64,000 nucleotides of DNA from Actinoplanes derwentensis. GTDB lineage: Bacteria > Actinomycetota > Actinomycetes > Mycobacteriales > Micromonosporaceae. Below are positions 1-9,223 of the stretch, piece after piece; the stretch's first letter is position 1, and the number at the start of each line of letters is the position of its first letter. The notes beneath the pieces were generated by a model, which searched no databases, had not been told where the DNA came from, and saw only the letters and a list, made by a program, of their open reading frames with translations. The DNA lies in the NCBI RefSeq assembly GCF_900104725.1, contig NZ_LT629758.1, positions 2,728,001-2,792,000 on the forward strand, in the 5' to 3' direction. Made by a program: the position numbers and the translations under genes.

Positions 1-1
1 A

Positions 2-490
2 CGCACGACGGACAACTCCACACCCGCCGCAGACGACCCCTGCGCGAGCATGAGAATGCTGCCTGACCAGCGCGGACGGCATTCTCGGCACCCGCAGGGC
101 TCCCCCGGCAACAACCCGATCGTCACCAGCTGGCCCGGACCGTACCTGCCGCTCCCCAGCGACGTGGTGATCACCACCGAGCACAACGAGCCACTGGTGA
201 ACTGGCACGCCCTCCGCGGACCGCAAGCGATGGCCGCGGTCGCCGCCACCGGCGGCCAGGTCCACGCCGCCGCCGACAACGAACTGCTGACCGCCCGGAC
301 GGTCCTGGCCCGCACCGGCTGGACGTCCACCAATCCGGAGCGGCCGGACACGCCGGACTACTGCGGACGGCGCGTTCCGGTCAACTCACCGCAACCCCGA
401 TCGTGGTGCTCACCGCCCGTCCGCCCTGAGCAGCCATCGTCCGCACGGTCCGGTCACCCGGGCGGACGCATCACACGAGGCCGTCGATGA
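2..490 (+). CDS. possible 3' part of an unrecognised gene
   Basis: A reading frame is open from the left edge to a stop at 490, so the start may lie outside the window; an internal ATG is at 50. The middle of the translation (around TSWPGPYLPLPSDVVITTEH and the following 60 residues) has the composition of a real high-GC protein, whereas the last 40 residues look like frame noise. No family is recognised. It converges with and slightly overlaps the caspase-associated gene ending at 471. It may be a decayed or frameshifted gene end, or a chance frame. Confidence 0.3.
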   Translation, partial: RTTDNSTPAADDPCASMRMLPDQRGRHSRHPQGSPGNNPIVTSWPGPYLPLPSDVVITTEHNEPLVNWHALRGPQAMAAVAATGGQVHAAADNELLTARTVLARTGWTSTNPERPDTPDYCGRRVPVNSPQPRSWCSPPVRPEQPSSARSGHPGGRITRGRR

Positions 491-2189
491 TCGCCTCGAA
501 CACCGGGTGTCTCGGCGGGTAGCGACGAGAGACCGCGCGCCAAGCGCTACGAGTGGTCCGGGCCGCCTCAGCCACCGATCGACGGATCAGAGGAACGTCG
601 TTGTCGGTCAGGGATTCGACCGGGACAAGTATTGCTCTGATGACGTCGCGGGAAACACTGACGTGGAAGGACACCGGAAGCTCAACTTCCCAGCCGACAG
701 GCTCGATCAACGGCACCAGCACGTCGTAGGTCCGCCGGTCGACCACATAACGTACGCGTACTACGCCCTCGGACGATCCCTGAACGCGGAGGAGATGAGG
801 GGACAATTGAATGACGACGATGCCTGCCGTGGACCGCCACAACCTCTCGATCTGACGCGGACGGTCTACCTGAACGGAATCGGCGTGCGATATCGGGCCG
901 GCGGCCAGTTCGTAGGCGTCCCGGCCGTAACCGAGTCCGCGCAGATTACGGAAAATCTGCCTGCGGACACGGGCCTTCAGATCCGCGGACCGCGCACGAT
1001 CGCCGAATCCGTCAACGGCGCTACGTTCGGCCTTCTGCACGGCACGAATAGTTGGCGACGCCAACGACGACTGTACCGGTGCCGGCTCGTCGAAGAGTCG
1101 ACTCTCCCAGCCCTCGGTCAGCTCGTGACGCATGGAAAGCCGCGTCCAGTTCGCTGGCTCGGCGGGTGTCGACGCCTGGTCGAGCCTTAACGGCACGTTG
1201 GGGGTGAGAGACGAGTACGTGGTCAGGGCGGCATGCCCCATGGCTCGTTGATACTGACGAACGTTCCCGAGAATCACTGCCGTCGGCCGATGGGGAAGAC
1301 CCTCCCGATCATGAGACACCAAGGCCAAGCCGTCAGCCAGCAGACGCACACCGGAGGCGATCACCGGACCGCCGAGCTCGTGAGCCCGAGTCAATGACCT
1401 CCGTACCGCTCTGATGTCGGGCTGCGCCGACCGCAGTTCCTGCCATGCGGCCAAGACATACGCGTCTGCCGATCCCGGCAGCCGCCGTACGAGTTCTTCT
1501 GCTGAGTCAGCATCCGGCTCTGCCTCGGTGAGGAATCGGACGTATGCCAGTGCCACGGCGGCGCTTGTGGTAAAACGATCCGAATCCCGCGCGTGCCGGT
1601 CCGCGAGCAGCGCGGCCGCCCGCAGATCGCCGTGGCTCAGATAGCCCAGCAGCGCTGCCGCCACGTCGTCGCCGAACAGCGCGACCTCACCGCCTTCCGC
1701 TGCCCACGACCCGATGAGCAGGTCCTCACCCTGCACCGTCAACACCGTCGCGATGGGACCGTCGTCCCCGCCGAGCTGGACGGCGACGGGTGTACCGGCA
1801 TGTTGTCGTGGCAGTTCCGCCAGCAGGTCGGCACTCAGTGCCTGCATGGCTGTCATCGGTACCCATCGGCGTTTGTCGCGCATCCAGGGAATGACCCATC
1901 GAACGGCATGTCCCGGACCCGGGGATCTGTTCGTCTGCGGAGCCGGTGTGACGACGACATCGGTCTGATCGTCAGTATGAAAGAACTCCTCGAACGGCCG
2001 CCCAGTAGGTGTCCAGCCGCGAACGAGATAGCGCCCCGGATAGGGCAACGGGACGACTGTGCGCCCACTGTAGATCGGCACCTGCGCCACGACACGAAGA
2101 TCCTCGCCGAGGATCTCCGCTACCGAAGCGTCGGGCTGACTGCGGTCGTCGTCGGGCTGTTGCCGAATGACGATCGCGGACGACGTCAT
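471..2189 (-). CDS. caspase-operon third protein with beta-sandwich-like N-terminus and repeat-like middle
   Basis: The start at 2189 (MTSSAIVIRQ) gives 572 residues and overlaps the caspase stop by an ATGA. A longer in-frame start at 2321 would lie well inside the caspase gene and gives non-protein-like sequence. Residues about 20-90 look like a small beta-sandwich (PIYSGRTVVPLPYPGRYLVRG). Residues about 180-290 are alanine-rich helical pairs reminiscent of TPR-type repeats. The last 120 residues are again beta-rich. No catalytic motif is visible. As the last gene of a hydrolase-caspase-X operon it is best read as a sensor, adaptor or substrate of the caspase. I do not recognise the family. 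Confidence 0.8.
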   Translation of the reverse strand: MTSSAIVIRQQPDDDRSQPDASVAEILGEDLRVVAQVPIYSGRTVVPLPYPGRYLVRGWTPTGRPFEEFFHTDDQTDVVVTPAPQTNRSPGPGHAVRWVIPWMRDKRRWVPMTAMQALSADLLAELPRQHAGTPVAVQLGGDDGPIATVLTVQGEDLLIGSWAAEGGEVALFGDDVAAALLGYLSHGDLRAAALLADRHARDSDRFTTSAAVALAYVRFLTEAEPDADSAEELVRRLPGSADAYVLAAWQELRSAQPDIRAVRRSLTRAHELGGPVIASGVRLLADGLALVSHDREGLPHRPTAVILGNVRQYQRAMGHAALTTYSSLTPNVPLRLDQASTPAEPANWTRLSMRHELTEGWESRLFDEPAPVQSSLASPTIRAVQKAERSAVDGFGDRARSADLKARVRRQIFRNLRGLGYGRDAYELAAGPISHADSVQVDRPRQIERLWRSTAGIVVIQLSPHLLRVQGSSEGVVRVRYVVDRRTYDVLVPLIEPVGWEVELPVSFHVSVSRDVIRAILVPVESLTDNDVPLIRRSVAEAARTTRSAWRAVSRRYPPRHPVFEAIIDGLV

Positions 2190-3322
2190 CGCCGCACCAC
2201 CGGAACGGAGTAGCGGTGATTCGGCGGCACCAGCATGCGCCGGTTGACAGCGTCGTCGAAGTCGCCTCCGCCGAACGTCGCGGCGACCGTGTACGAGTCG
2301 GCTGTCGCGTGATCCTGCCACGCCTCCGGCCGCGGAGCCCGGTGCAGCTTCTCCACCGTTCCGTCCAGGGTCAGATCCGCTAACTCCATGGCCTCAGCGG
2401 GACGGCACTCGATGCGGAATGGGACCCGAGGCGCCGAAGCGAACGTGCGGATCACACCGCCGTGATAGCCGCCGCCGAACGCGGGCTGCTGTCCGAGGGG
2501 TTTCGGCCATGCGTTCCACTCCATGACCCTGGCGATGGCAGCACCCAGGGATCGAGTGTCGATCACCCAATCGTCGTCCTGCCGGGCCCCCAGCCCGCCC
2601 AGCGTGTCCAGGACGGCCGCGGCAAAGGGTGTCGGCTGATCTCTGACCCCGTACGCCTCCGTCCCGACGGAGGTGGAATAGATGATCGGAGCGTCGCGGG
2701 GCGGCTGATGCAGTGAGGGCGTCATCAGCGAACGTGGCCGCAGTTCCAGATCGTCGAGATAATCGGGCACGTCCCGGCAGGCGTCGATGAAATAGCACTG
2801 GATGCCGGCGGCACAGGCGGACATCGCGCGATAGGTTGCCCCGAAATCCACGGCGTTGTCGAAGAATCCGGCCTCGGCGTCGCAGACGTCTTCCAACAGC
2901 AGAACGTCGTCTGCCTGGATACGGCAGCCGTGCCCGAAAAAGAAGAAGAGAGCGACGTTGTCCGGGTTAGAACCGCATCGTTTCCGCCAGAGCTCAAAAG
3001 CACGGCGGACGTTACCGAACGTCGCTCTTTCCACCTCCGTCGTGCCCTCGTCTACCGGGAAGAGAATCGGTCCAGCCGCGGACACCAGCAACTCGAGGCT
3101 GCCGAGCGGCCTGAAGTCGTCGCCCACCAGATTATCGAGGAGCCAGTTCGCGGTCGTCACCGCTGAGGGAACGGCACATGTCAGATCTGAGATCTGCCGC
3201 GCCGCCGACCCGAACCTACCCGCGTGCCGAGTAGTCGGTCCGCAGTACGGATACCTGTCGACGCCGACAACAAACGCATGGATCTGCGGCCGGGAACCGG
3301 CCCTGTCGAGGACCGTTGTCAT
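2186..3322 (-). CDS. caspase-like cysteine protease (peptidase C14 fold)
   Basis: This 378-residue protein carries the caspase-fold dyad in the right order: His131 in FFFFGHGCR, after a run of hydrophobic beta-strand residues, and Cys182 in YFIDACRD. The N-terminal strand HAFVVGVDRYPY is the usual first strand of the fold. The ATGA overlaps with both neighbours mean the three genes are translated together. Prokaryotic caspase-like enzymes of this type cleave after a sensor is triggered and often act in abortive-infection-like responses. That role is inferred from the family and the setting, since the neighbours here are a hydrolase, other proteases and NTPases. There is no signal peptide or membrane segment, so it is probably cytosolic. 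Confidence 0.9.
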   Translation of the reverse strand: MTTVLDRAGSRPQIHAFVVGVDRYPYCGPTTRHAGRFGSAARQISDLTCAVPSAVTTANWLLDNLVGDDFRPLGSLELLVSAAGPILFPVDEGTTEVERATFGNVRRAFELWRKRCGSNPDNVALFFFFGHGCRIQADDVLLLEDVCDAEAGFFDNAVDFGATYRAMSACAAGIQCYFIDACRDVPDYLDDLELRPRSLMTPSLHQPPRDAPIIYSTSVGTEAYGVRDQPTPFAAAVLDTLGGLGARQDDDWVIDTRSLGAAIARVMEWNAWPKPLGQQPAFGGGYHGGVIRTFASAPRVPFRIECRPAEAMELADLTLDGTVEKLHRAPRPEAWQDHATADSYTVAATFGGGDFDDAVNRRMLVPPNHRYSVPVVRR

Positions 3323-4542
3323 GCCAGCGCTCCCTTGACTCGTTCGGCAAGGCGCAGGTGGAAGTTCGGCTGCCGGAAGTACGCGCTGTGCGCCCAGATC
3401 GCGTCAGTGGGATAGCAGTAGTCAGTCGTGCCGGACACGATCCGCGATACTCCGTAGGAGAGCACGTCCGCACGATCGACCACGTTGATCCACTGGGCGA
3501 CGTTCTCGGGCCGGGCGAGACATGGCGGCGGAGTTTCACTGTGAGATGAGAGCACGGGTCCGCTCGCACGGAACAGGCCGAGTTCCGCGAAAAGGCCGAC
3601 CTGCGAGCCCACCGTCACTAGGACGTCGACTTCGAGGTCGGTCCGGAAGTGGGTCACGATGTCGTACAGGATGTTGCCGCCCATGCTGTGCGCGACCACG
3701 ACCAGCGGCTGATCCGGCTTTCGTTCCCGAGTCGCCTGGTCGAGGTCGTCCAGAACCGCTCGGACGATGGGCCCCGGTCGATCGCGGTCCCCGCGTTGCG
3801 CGAGGTAGGCCAGCACGTCGCCGGCCAGTTCGGTGACGGTGCGCGACGTGGCCCGGCGGACGCCCGACGCCACCCTGCGGGCCGGGATGCCCATCACGTG
3901 CTGACCAAGCCGCCGCACCCCCTTCGTCAGCGCTTTGCGAACCGCCCCGGCCCCACCCATGGACTCGATCCGGTCACCGGCCCCGGCGTGCGCGGGTCGC
4001 AGGTCACCGGCTAGATGCCACTGCGCGGAGCGTTCCAGCAGCTCTGCTACCAGTTCACTGTCGTTCTCCACCTCGGCGATCCACGGATGACGCTCGACCT
4101 CGTCCAGCCCGGGCCGCAGGAGACGATGATGGTGACAGAAGGCGACAGCGCGGGCGGCGGAGTCTGCGACGGACGGATCCCAATCGTCTGCCGAGAGCAG
4201 GCCGAAGACGAGATCGATCGCATCGCCGAGGTCACGGCGGGCGACGCCGCAGACTATACGGTCCGGGACGGCGATGTCTTCGGTAGCCGCGACCTCGTCC
4301 CGCAGGCCGTCGTCGCCGGCCCCGCCCAGCGCCTCGACGTCGTCGATGCGCAGACTGACGCCGCCCCACCGCAGCATTCCGGCGGAAGGTCCCCAGAGCG
4401 GATTCCGCACCACGTCGGTGTCGGGCCACGCGTTGATGACGGGGAACATGAATCTTTTGAAAAGTTCGTCCCGCGCCGTCGCAGCGCTCTGACACCGCGA
4501 ATCAGGTCGGTTTCCGATGCCGTGTACGAAGACGAGAGGCAT
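3319..4542 (-). CDS. alpha/beta hydrolase (lipase-like), first gene of caspase operon
   Basis: The start at 4542 (MPLVFVHGIGNR) is chosen because the fold's first strand and oxyanion loop begin directly there; an in-frame start 81 bp upstream adds only non-protein-like sequence. The 407 residues show the HG motif at the start, a nucleophile elbow VAHSMGG with Ser286, and a likely Asp and His in VDRADVLSY and IWAHSAYF. This suits a serine esterase or lipase-like enzyme of the PGAP1/lipase type. The stop overlaps the caspase start (ATGA). It could be an effector (membrane lipid hydrolysis) released by the caspase, or the enzyme controlling it; the sequence cannot decide between these. Confidence 0.85.
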   Translation of the reverse strand: MPLVFVHGIGNRPDSRCQSAATARDELFKRFMFPVINAWPDTDVVRNPLWGPSAGMLRWGGVSLRIDDVEALGGAGDDGLRDEVAATEDIAVPDRIVCGVARRDLGDAIDLVFGLLSADDWDPSVADSAARAVAFCHHHRLLRPGLDEVERHPWIAEVENDSELVAELLERSAQWHLAGDLRPAHAGAGDRIESMGGAGAVRKALTKGVRRLGQHVMGIPARRVASGVRRATSRTVTELAGDVLAYLAQRGDRDRPGPIVRAVLDDLDQATRERKPDQPLVVVAHSMGGNILYDIVTHFRTDLEVDVLVTVGSQVGLFAELGLFRASGPVLSSHSETPPPCLARPENVAQWINVVDRADVLSYGVSRIVSGTTDYCYPTDAIWAHSAYFRQPNFHLRLAERVKGALA

Positions 4543-4604
4543 ACGGAGCCCTTTCCCGGGAACGGCGGCCGTGGATTCACGGCAACGGCCCACCACCGTA
4601 GCCA

Positions 4605-5141
4605 GTGGACAGTCGTCCGGCAAAGTATCCGCGTGCCTGGGCCTGTTTCACCGTCCTGGCCGAGGCGTTTACCAACCGTGGCCGGCACCCGCTACGCCTA
4701 CCCGCCGCGCCGATCCCCGAACTGCCACACGGCGACGAAGTCGTCACCGTTCCGCTGTCCGGCGTGGACGATGCCGGGCCGGTCTTCAGCGCCATCGACC
4801 CGCGCTACGACCAGCACATGATCGCGGCCCTACGCGACGCCGCGACCGCACCTACGACCGCCTGGATGTCGGCGTTGAGTCGGTACTCCCGCAACAGCGA
4901 CAAGTTGCACCGCACCGTCGAGTACCTGCTCGCTCACCAGACCACCATCCTGACCACCAATTACCTAATCCGACCCACCGACGTCTGGATCCGCCGCGGA
5001 CACCTCCGCAGGCTCGACAGCCGCGACCCGTACACCGCACTCACCGACATCCACGGTCTGGCCGGCACCCACCGCAACATCGTCGAAGATCTCACCCGCC
5101 GGCTCAGCGGCATAGACCGAGCACCGATCACGGCTGGCTGA
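4605..5141 (+). CDS. possible serine-recombinase-related protein, probably incomplete
   Basis: A 178-residue frame starts at GTG 4605, divergent from the hydrolase gene. The segment around SRYSRNSDKL followed by a helix and ILTTNYLI resembles the arginine-containing part of resolvase catalytic domains. The following RRGHLRRLDSRDP region looks like a structured tail. The N-terminal nucleophile region (the usual Y-x-R...S strand) is not visible, so the protein either belongs to an unusual branch or has lost its front. Coding character is good from about residue 30. Function is uncertain. Confidence 0.42.
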   Translation: MDSRPAKYPRAWACFTVLAEAFTNRGRHPLRLPAAPIPELPHGDEVVTVPLSGVDDAGPVFSAIDPRYDQHMIAALRDAATAPTTAWMSALSRYSRNSDKLHRTVEYLLAHQTTILTTNYLIRPTDVWIRRGHLRRLDSRDPYTALTDIHGLAGTHRNIVEDLTRRLSGIDRAPITAG

Positions 5142-5398
5142 ATGATGCCGAACGGTAGATCAGTGGCCCATCGGGCCCGAAGCAACCTCCGACTCCCGCC
5201 TACGCGGGACTCTGCCCGCCGTGGCGGCGCAGTGTGTGGAAGGCGCTGACCTGGCGTTCCGTGCTCGCTCAGCGCCACTGCCACCGTTTCATGGGCAGTC
5301 CCGTTCGGCGGACAGTGCGAAGTCCGCAGCTGAGCCAGATGATCATCCCCGATGACGCGCACGGCCGGGGACTCTTTCGTTGGTCCGCTCTGGCCCTC
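5142..5398. other. intergenic, no gene seen
   Basis: No frame with convincing protein character, repeat or strong hairpin was seen between the recombinase-like gene and the gene fragment at 5399. Confidence 0.5.
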
Positions 5399-5666
5399 CT
5401 ACTGGAGTTCGCTGATGCCGTAGAGCGCGCGGAGCCGGTGTCCGGTGGTGTCGCTGAACTGCCACGGCAGGTTGACCCTCGGTGGGTTGTCCATGCTCGG
5501 GTTGTAGCCCGGGACGTTACCGAGGGGCAGGTGTTGCATGATCCTGTTGAGAGCGCCCAGGCATGCTGGGAAGAGCTTGTTGACCAGTTGCCGTACGTCG
5601 AGGACCAGTTCCCCGTCGAGAGGATCTGCGGGTCTCGGCGCACCGGTCCGCCGGGGACGGAGTGGA
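5399..5666 (-). pseudogene. 3' gene fragment cut by the IS256-type element
   Basis: On the minus strand a frame runs out of the left end of the IS element to a stop at 5399. It encodes a well-composed helical segment (VLDVRQLVNKLFPACLGALN and about 50 further residues ending in LYGISELQ). It has no start of its own outside the element. The likely other half is the gene at 7227-8405 on the far side of the insertion. However, I could not make the two frames join cleanly, because the ends and target duplication are ambiguous by one or two bases. Confidence 0.35.
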
Positions 5667-7274
5667 GTCCCTGATAGTGGTGTAACGCGGTTGGCGTGAT
5701 CGTCGGACAGCTTGTCCGGCATAGAGCGCGGCCATCGCGTGATCTTTCGAGCGAACGTCTCACGGAACTCTCGAAAGGACCCACCACGATGGCCGCTCCT
5801 CACATCATCGACCCTGCCGGCCTGCTCGGCCAAGCGCTGACCGACGCGTCACCGGATCTGATGCGCCACCTACTGTCCACCGTCATCAACAGCCTGCTCT
5901 CCGCCGAGGCCGACGCGATCTGCGGCGCCGAGTACGGCATCAGCAGCCCGGACCGGGTCAACTCCCGTAACGGCTACCGCCACCGCGAGCTCGACACCCG
6001 CACCGGCACCATCGACGTCGCCATCCCCAAGCTCCGCTCCGGCTCCTACTTCCCGGAATGGCTGCTCGAACGCCGTAAACGGGCCGAAGCCGCCATGGTC
6101 AGCGTGGTCGCGACCTGTTACCTGCTCGGCGTCTCCACCCGCCGGATGGACAAACTGGTGCAGTCTCTGGGGATCACCAGCCTGTCCAAGTCGCAGGTCT
6201 CGCGGATGGCCGCCGACCTCGACGACCAGGTCCACGCGTTCCGGACCCGGCCCCTGCACGAGTCCGGGCCGTTCACCTTCGTCGCCGCCGACGCGCTGAC
6301 CATGAAAGTCCGCGAACAGGGCCGGGTCGTCAACGCCGTCGTGCTGGTCGCGACCGGTGTCAACGCCGACGGCCACCGCGAGGTCCTCGGCGTCAAGGTC
6401 GCCACCAGCGAGACCAAGCAGGCCTGGAACACGTTCTTCGCCGACCTGGTCGCCCGCGGCCTGACCGGCACCCTGCTGGTCACCTCCGACTCCCACGCCG
6501 GCCTGGTCAACGCCATCGCCGCGAACCTGCCCGGCGCCTCGTGGCAGAGATGCCGCACCCACTTCGCCGCAAACCTCATGGGGATCTGCCCGAAGTCGGC
6601 GTGGCCGGCGGTCAAAACCATGCTCCACTCCGTCTACGACCAACCCGACCCCGACTCGGTCCACGCCCAGTTCGACAAGCTCCTGGACTCGGTCGGCAGA
6701 TCGCTGCCGAAAGTGGCCGCCTACCTCGACGACGCCCGCGCCGACCTGCTCGCCTTCACCACGTTTCCGCAGCAGATCTGGCGTCAGATCTGGTCCAACA
6801 ACCCCAACGAACGCCTGAACAAGGAGATCCGCCGCCGCACCGACGTCGTCGGGATCTTCCCCGACCGCGACGCCGTCACCCGCCTCGTCGGCGCCGTCCT
6901 GGCCGAACAACACGACGAATGGACCGAAGGCCGCCGCTACTTCGCCCTCGACGTCCTCGAACGAGCCCGCAAGACACCGCCCGCAGCCACCGCCACCACC
7001 ACGGACCTGCCCGCACTGGAGACCGCAGCATGCCCCACCCGACCGGCGACCCCGCCATCCCCGACCCCACCGAACGCGCCCGGCGCAACGCCGCCCTGCA
7101 CACCGACAACATCGAGACCGGCTTCTGGGACGACCGAGGCCGGCCCGCACCCTGGCCCGACGACATCGACCACTGGCGACCCGAAACCCGCGACCCCGTC
7201 ACCGGACAGCCCGGCGAACAACCCTTCTAACCAGCACAACTCGAAAGATCAGCCGTTACACCACTTCCAGGGGC
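5667..7274 (+). mobile_element. IS256-family insertion sequence
   Basis: Terminal inverted repeats can be read directly: 5667-5687 (GTCCCTGATAGTGGTGTAACG) against the complement of 7254-7274 (GCCCCTGGAAGTGGTGTAACG), 18 of 21 bases identical. A second, perfect 12-base inner inverted repeat lies at 5740-5751 (TGATCTTTCGAG) and 7240-7251. The element is about 1.6 kb and carries a mutator-type transposase plus a small second frame. No clean target duplication was found; both flanks share only CCGTCC nearby. It sits at the 3' end of the minus-strand gene 7227-8405. Confidence 0.85.
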
Positions 7275-7291
7275 TTGACCCCGGACGGTGA
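5789..7291 (+). CDS. IS256-family (mutator-type) transposase
   Basis: The start at 5789 (MAAPHIIDPAGL) is chosen by the protein beginning. Conserved features are RNGYRHRELDTRTG, the SKSQVSRM helix, and the DDE residues: Asp in FVAADALTMKV, Asp in VTSDSHAGL and Glu in NNPNERLNKEIRRRTDVVGIFPD. The catalytic core is intact. The protein is about 500 residues, whereas relatives are usually nearer 420. The last 85 residues are proline/threonine-rich noise, and the stop at 7289-7291 lies beyond the element's inverted repeat. At 7030 the sequence GCATGC replaces what would be a GCATGA stop/start overlap with the small downstream frame, so the natural stop has probably been lost. Confidence 0.9.
   Translation: MAAPHIIDPAGLLGQALTDASPDLMRHLLSTVINSLLSAEADAICGAEYGISSPDRVNSRNGYRHRELDTRTGTIDVAIPKLRSGSYFPEWLLERRKRAEAAMVSVVATCYLLGVSTRRMDKLVQSLGITSLSKSQVSRMAADLDDQVHAFRTRPLHESGPFTFVAADALTMKVREQGRVVNAVVLVATGVNADGHREVLGVKVATSETKQAWNTFFADLVARGLTGTLLVTSDSHAGLVNAIAANLPGASWQRCRTHFAANLMGICPKSAWPAVKTMLHSVYDQPDPDSVHAQFDKLLDSVGRSLPKVAAYLDDARADLLAFTTFPQQIWRQIWSNNPNERLNKEIRRRTDVVGIFPDRDAVTRLVGAVLAEQHDEWTEGRRYFALDVLERARKTPPAATATTTDLPALETAACPTRPATPPSPTPPNAPGATPPCTPTTSRPASGTTEAGPHPGPTTSTTGDPKPATPSPDSPANNPSNQHNSKDQPLHHFQGLDPGR
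7030..7230 (+). CDS. small second protein of the IS256-type element
   Basis: A 66-residue frame (MPHPTGDPAIPDPTERARRN onward, ending in a TAA at 7228-7230) lies in the +1 frame relative to the transposase tail. Its composition is protein-like (NIETGFWDDRGRPAPWPDDID), unlike the transposase frame over the same bases. It begins exactly where the transposase ought to end. It may be an accessory protein of this IS group; no function can be given. Confidence 0.4.
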   Translation: MPHPTGDPAIPDPTERARRNAALHTDNIETGFWDDRGRPAPWPDDIDHWRPETRDPVTGQPGEQPF

Positions 7292-8405
7292 CGGTGTAGC
7301 GGCCGACACCCGGCACCCATCTGCCCTGCGTTGCGCCCCCGGGCGGCTGGACTTTGATACCGAGTGTCGTGGTGGTCCATCCGGGATGGCTTTCGCGGAG
7401 GAAGGAGCGAAGCCTGCCCTGGGTGGTGGGCTCGGTGGTGAGGTAGAAGGTTCCGTCCGCGCGGGTCAGGTTGATGGCCTCGTTGTGGACGCTGTTGCGG
7501 AGATCTCGCAGGACGCGGAAGGCGTGCTGCATTTCGCTCCCGGGTTTCGTGTGGTCGAACAGGTCTTTGGCGACCGGTTCCAGGCTGGACTGCCACTCCC
7601 CATTCTGAGTGTTCTGCCATCCGCCCCGGCGTCCTCCGTTGCGTCCAAGCACGACGTCGGTGATGCGGGCGGCGACGTCGAAGGCCCCGACCAGGGAAAA
7701 CAGCAGCGAGTCCAGCTCGCACAGCATGTCTTCCGGCTCGTGGCCGACCATCGTGGCTGACAGCGCGAAGATGCTGTCGCGAAACTGAAAGGCCCGCGAG
7801 ATGCGGGTCAGGAGGGTGCGGTTGAGGTTCTCCAGGGTGAGATCGTTCTTGGTGTCGTACCAGACCCTGCCGGCCTGGTTCCAGCGCTCGAAGGCGGGCA
7901 TCGCGATGTAGGCGGCGCTCCGCCTCATGGACGTGGGATGCCACCGAGTCGCCGACCCTCCGATGATCACTGGCCGCTGGTGCCAGCGCAGGTAGAGGCC
8001 GATGATTGCCAGCGCTTCGTCTGGTGAGACCACGTTGGCGAGGAGTTGGCCGTACGGTCGGTGTCGTTCGGCCAGGAGCCAATCCCGCTCGGTGACGATC
8101 AGGTCAGCCTCCTGATCGCTGCCGACGCGGTAGAGCAGCACGCCGTCGCGAGCATCGTTCATGTCGATGCCATGCTTGGCCGCCATCTCGTCGACTTCGA
8201 CGACCGAATCGGGGTAGTCGTTTACGTCGTTGTGGTCGAACTCGTCGTCGGCGAGCCTCACTTCGAGTGCGTCATGGCCGAAGTAGCTGCGCAGCACCGT
8301 CGGGGCGTCGGGGAAGCCGGTACTCCCATTACCGAGGAAGGGATAGCCGTGAAAGGCGCCTTGGCCGTCGACCTGGCCGGTTGCGAGCGGCTGATCGATG
8401 AGCAT
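7227..8405 (-). pseudogene. HEPN-like protein gene, 3' end replaced by IS256-type element
   Basis: The start at 8405 (MLIDQPLATG) is chosen by protein character. Native sequence runs about 377 residues to near 7280 and then reads into the IS for some 15 residues before a stop at 7227. The first 130 residues are acidic and mixed; residues 130-300 are helical. Residues 298-310 (VLRDLRNSVHNEA) contain an R-N-x-x-H-like motif of the type found in HEPN RNase domains (Arg303, His307). A second HEPN-like gene lies directly upstream on the same strand (8573-9223), so the two may have acted together. The truncated protein may be non-functional. Confidence 0.6.
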
Positions 8406-8572
8406 AAGCAGCCGCTGAGGCTGTGATCGGTCAAACGGGTTCGGCGCCCGCGATGAGCGCAGCGTCGGCGGTGCATACGGCGGGAGAGGCACCCATCTAC
8501 TACAGCACCACCTGAACCCGGCGAGCGACCCAGTTACCCCGGTCATCGAGCCTCGGCAGTCGACGTGACGAA

Positions 8573-9223
8573 CTACTGACCGCTTTGTGTAGTGCTTCGC
8601 TGCTTCAGGTATTCGGCCAGGGTGGGCTCCCTGTCGTCTGGCTCGCCTTCGGTCTGGGTAATGAGGAGGTCGAGGCGGCCGAAGATCCACGTAGCCACCA
8701 TGTCGGGGTAGGCGGACGTGAAGTCGCGTGGTGCCGGCTCCTTCTCATCGATTTCGTAGCACCAGGCGGAAACGACGTTGTCCCCGGCGGCTAGGTCGGC
8801 GACTGCGGCTCGGAGGCGGCCGGTGTGTTCGATGATGGTCTGCCGGTGCAGACCCCAAATCGGGCCGGTCGACATGCCTTCGTGCGCGATGAAGTTGCGC
8901 GCACGGCGAGCGCGGTGAAGGAGATCCATCTTCGCCATGTCGCTGCTGAGTTGATAGCCGGTGATGTCCTGCACGGTGGCCGCGAGCATCTTGTCTTGTG
9001 GCAGCGCGGCAAACGCTTGCTCCAGCGTCAGCACCGGATCGGACTCGACGATCTGCACCAGGTTGAGTATTCGCAGTACGTACTGGCACTTGGTCTCGAA
9101 CGCGTTAGCCAGGTACAACGCCTTGCCAGCGGCTAGCAGCAACTCTTCGGCCAATAGGGGCTGCCGGAACTCTCGGAGACTCAGCGACCACGCCACGACA
9201 CCAAGGGTAGGACCGATGTCCAT
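8573..9223 (-). CDS. HEPN-like domain protein
   Basis: The start at 9223 (MDIGPTLGVVAW) gives 216 residues; in-frame sequence upstream is non-protein-like. The protein is nearly all helix, and residues 108-116 (ARNFIAHEG) give the R-N-x-x-x-H signature of HEPN nucleases (Arg109, His114), which typically cut RNA in toxin-antitoxin and abortive-infection systems. The C-terminal third is acidic. It is transcribed away from the STAND gene 9634-11907 and toward the HEPN-like gene at 8405. RNase activity is inferred from the motif alone. Confidence 0.68.
   Translation of the reverse strand: MDIGPTLGVVAWSLSLREFRQPLLAEELLLAAGKALYLANAFETKCQYVLRILNLVQIVESDPVLTLEQAFAALPQDKMLAATVQDITGYQLSSDMAKMDLLHRARRARNFIAHEGMSTGPIWGLHRQTIIEHTGRLRAAVADLAAGDNVVSAWCYEIDEKEPAPRDFTSAYPDMVATWIFGRLDLLITQTEGEPDDREPTLAEYLKQRSTTQSGQ

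Noticed and set aside
5870..7150. Long minus-strand frame antisense to the IS256 transposase
   Set aside because: Its Gly/Val/Asp-rich repetitive composition is the usual mirror of a high-GC coding strand.
5653..7290. Target-site duplication for the IS256-type element
   Set aside because: The flanks share only CCGTCC at slightly different offsets; no exact 8-9 bp repeat adjoins the terminal repeats.
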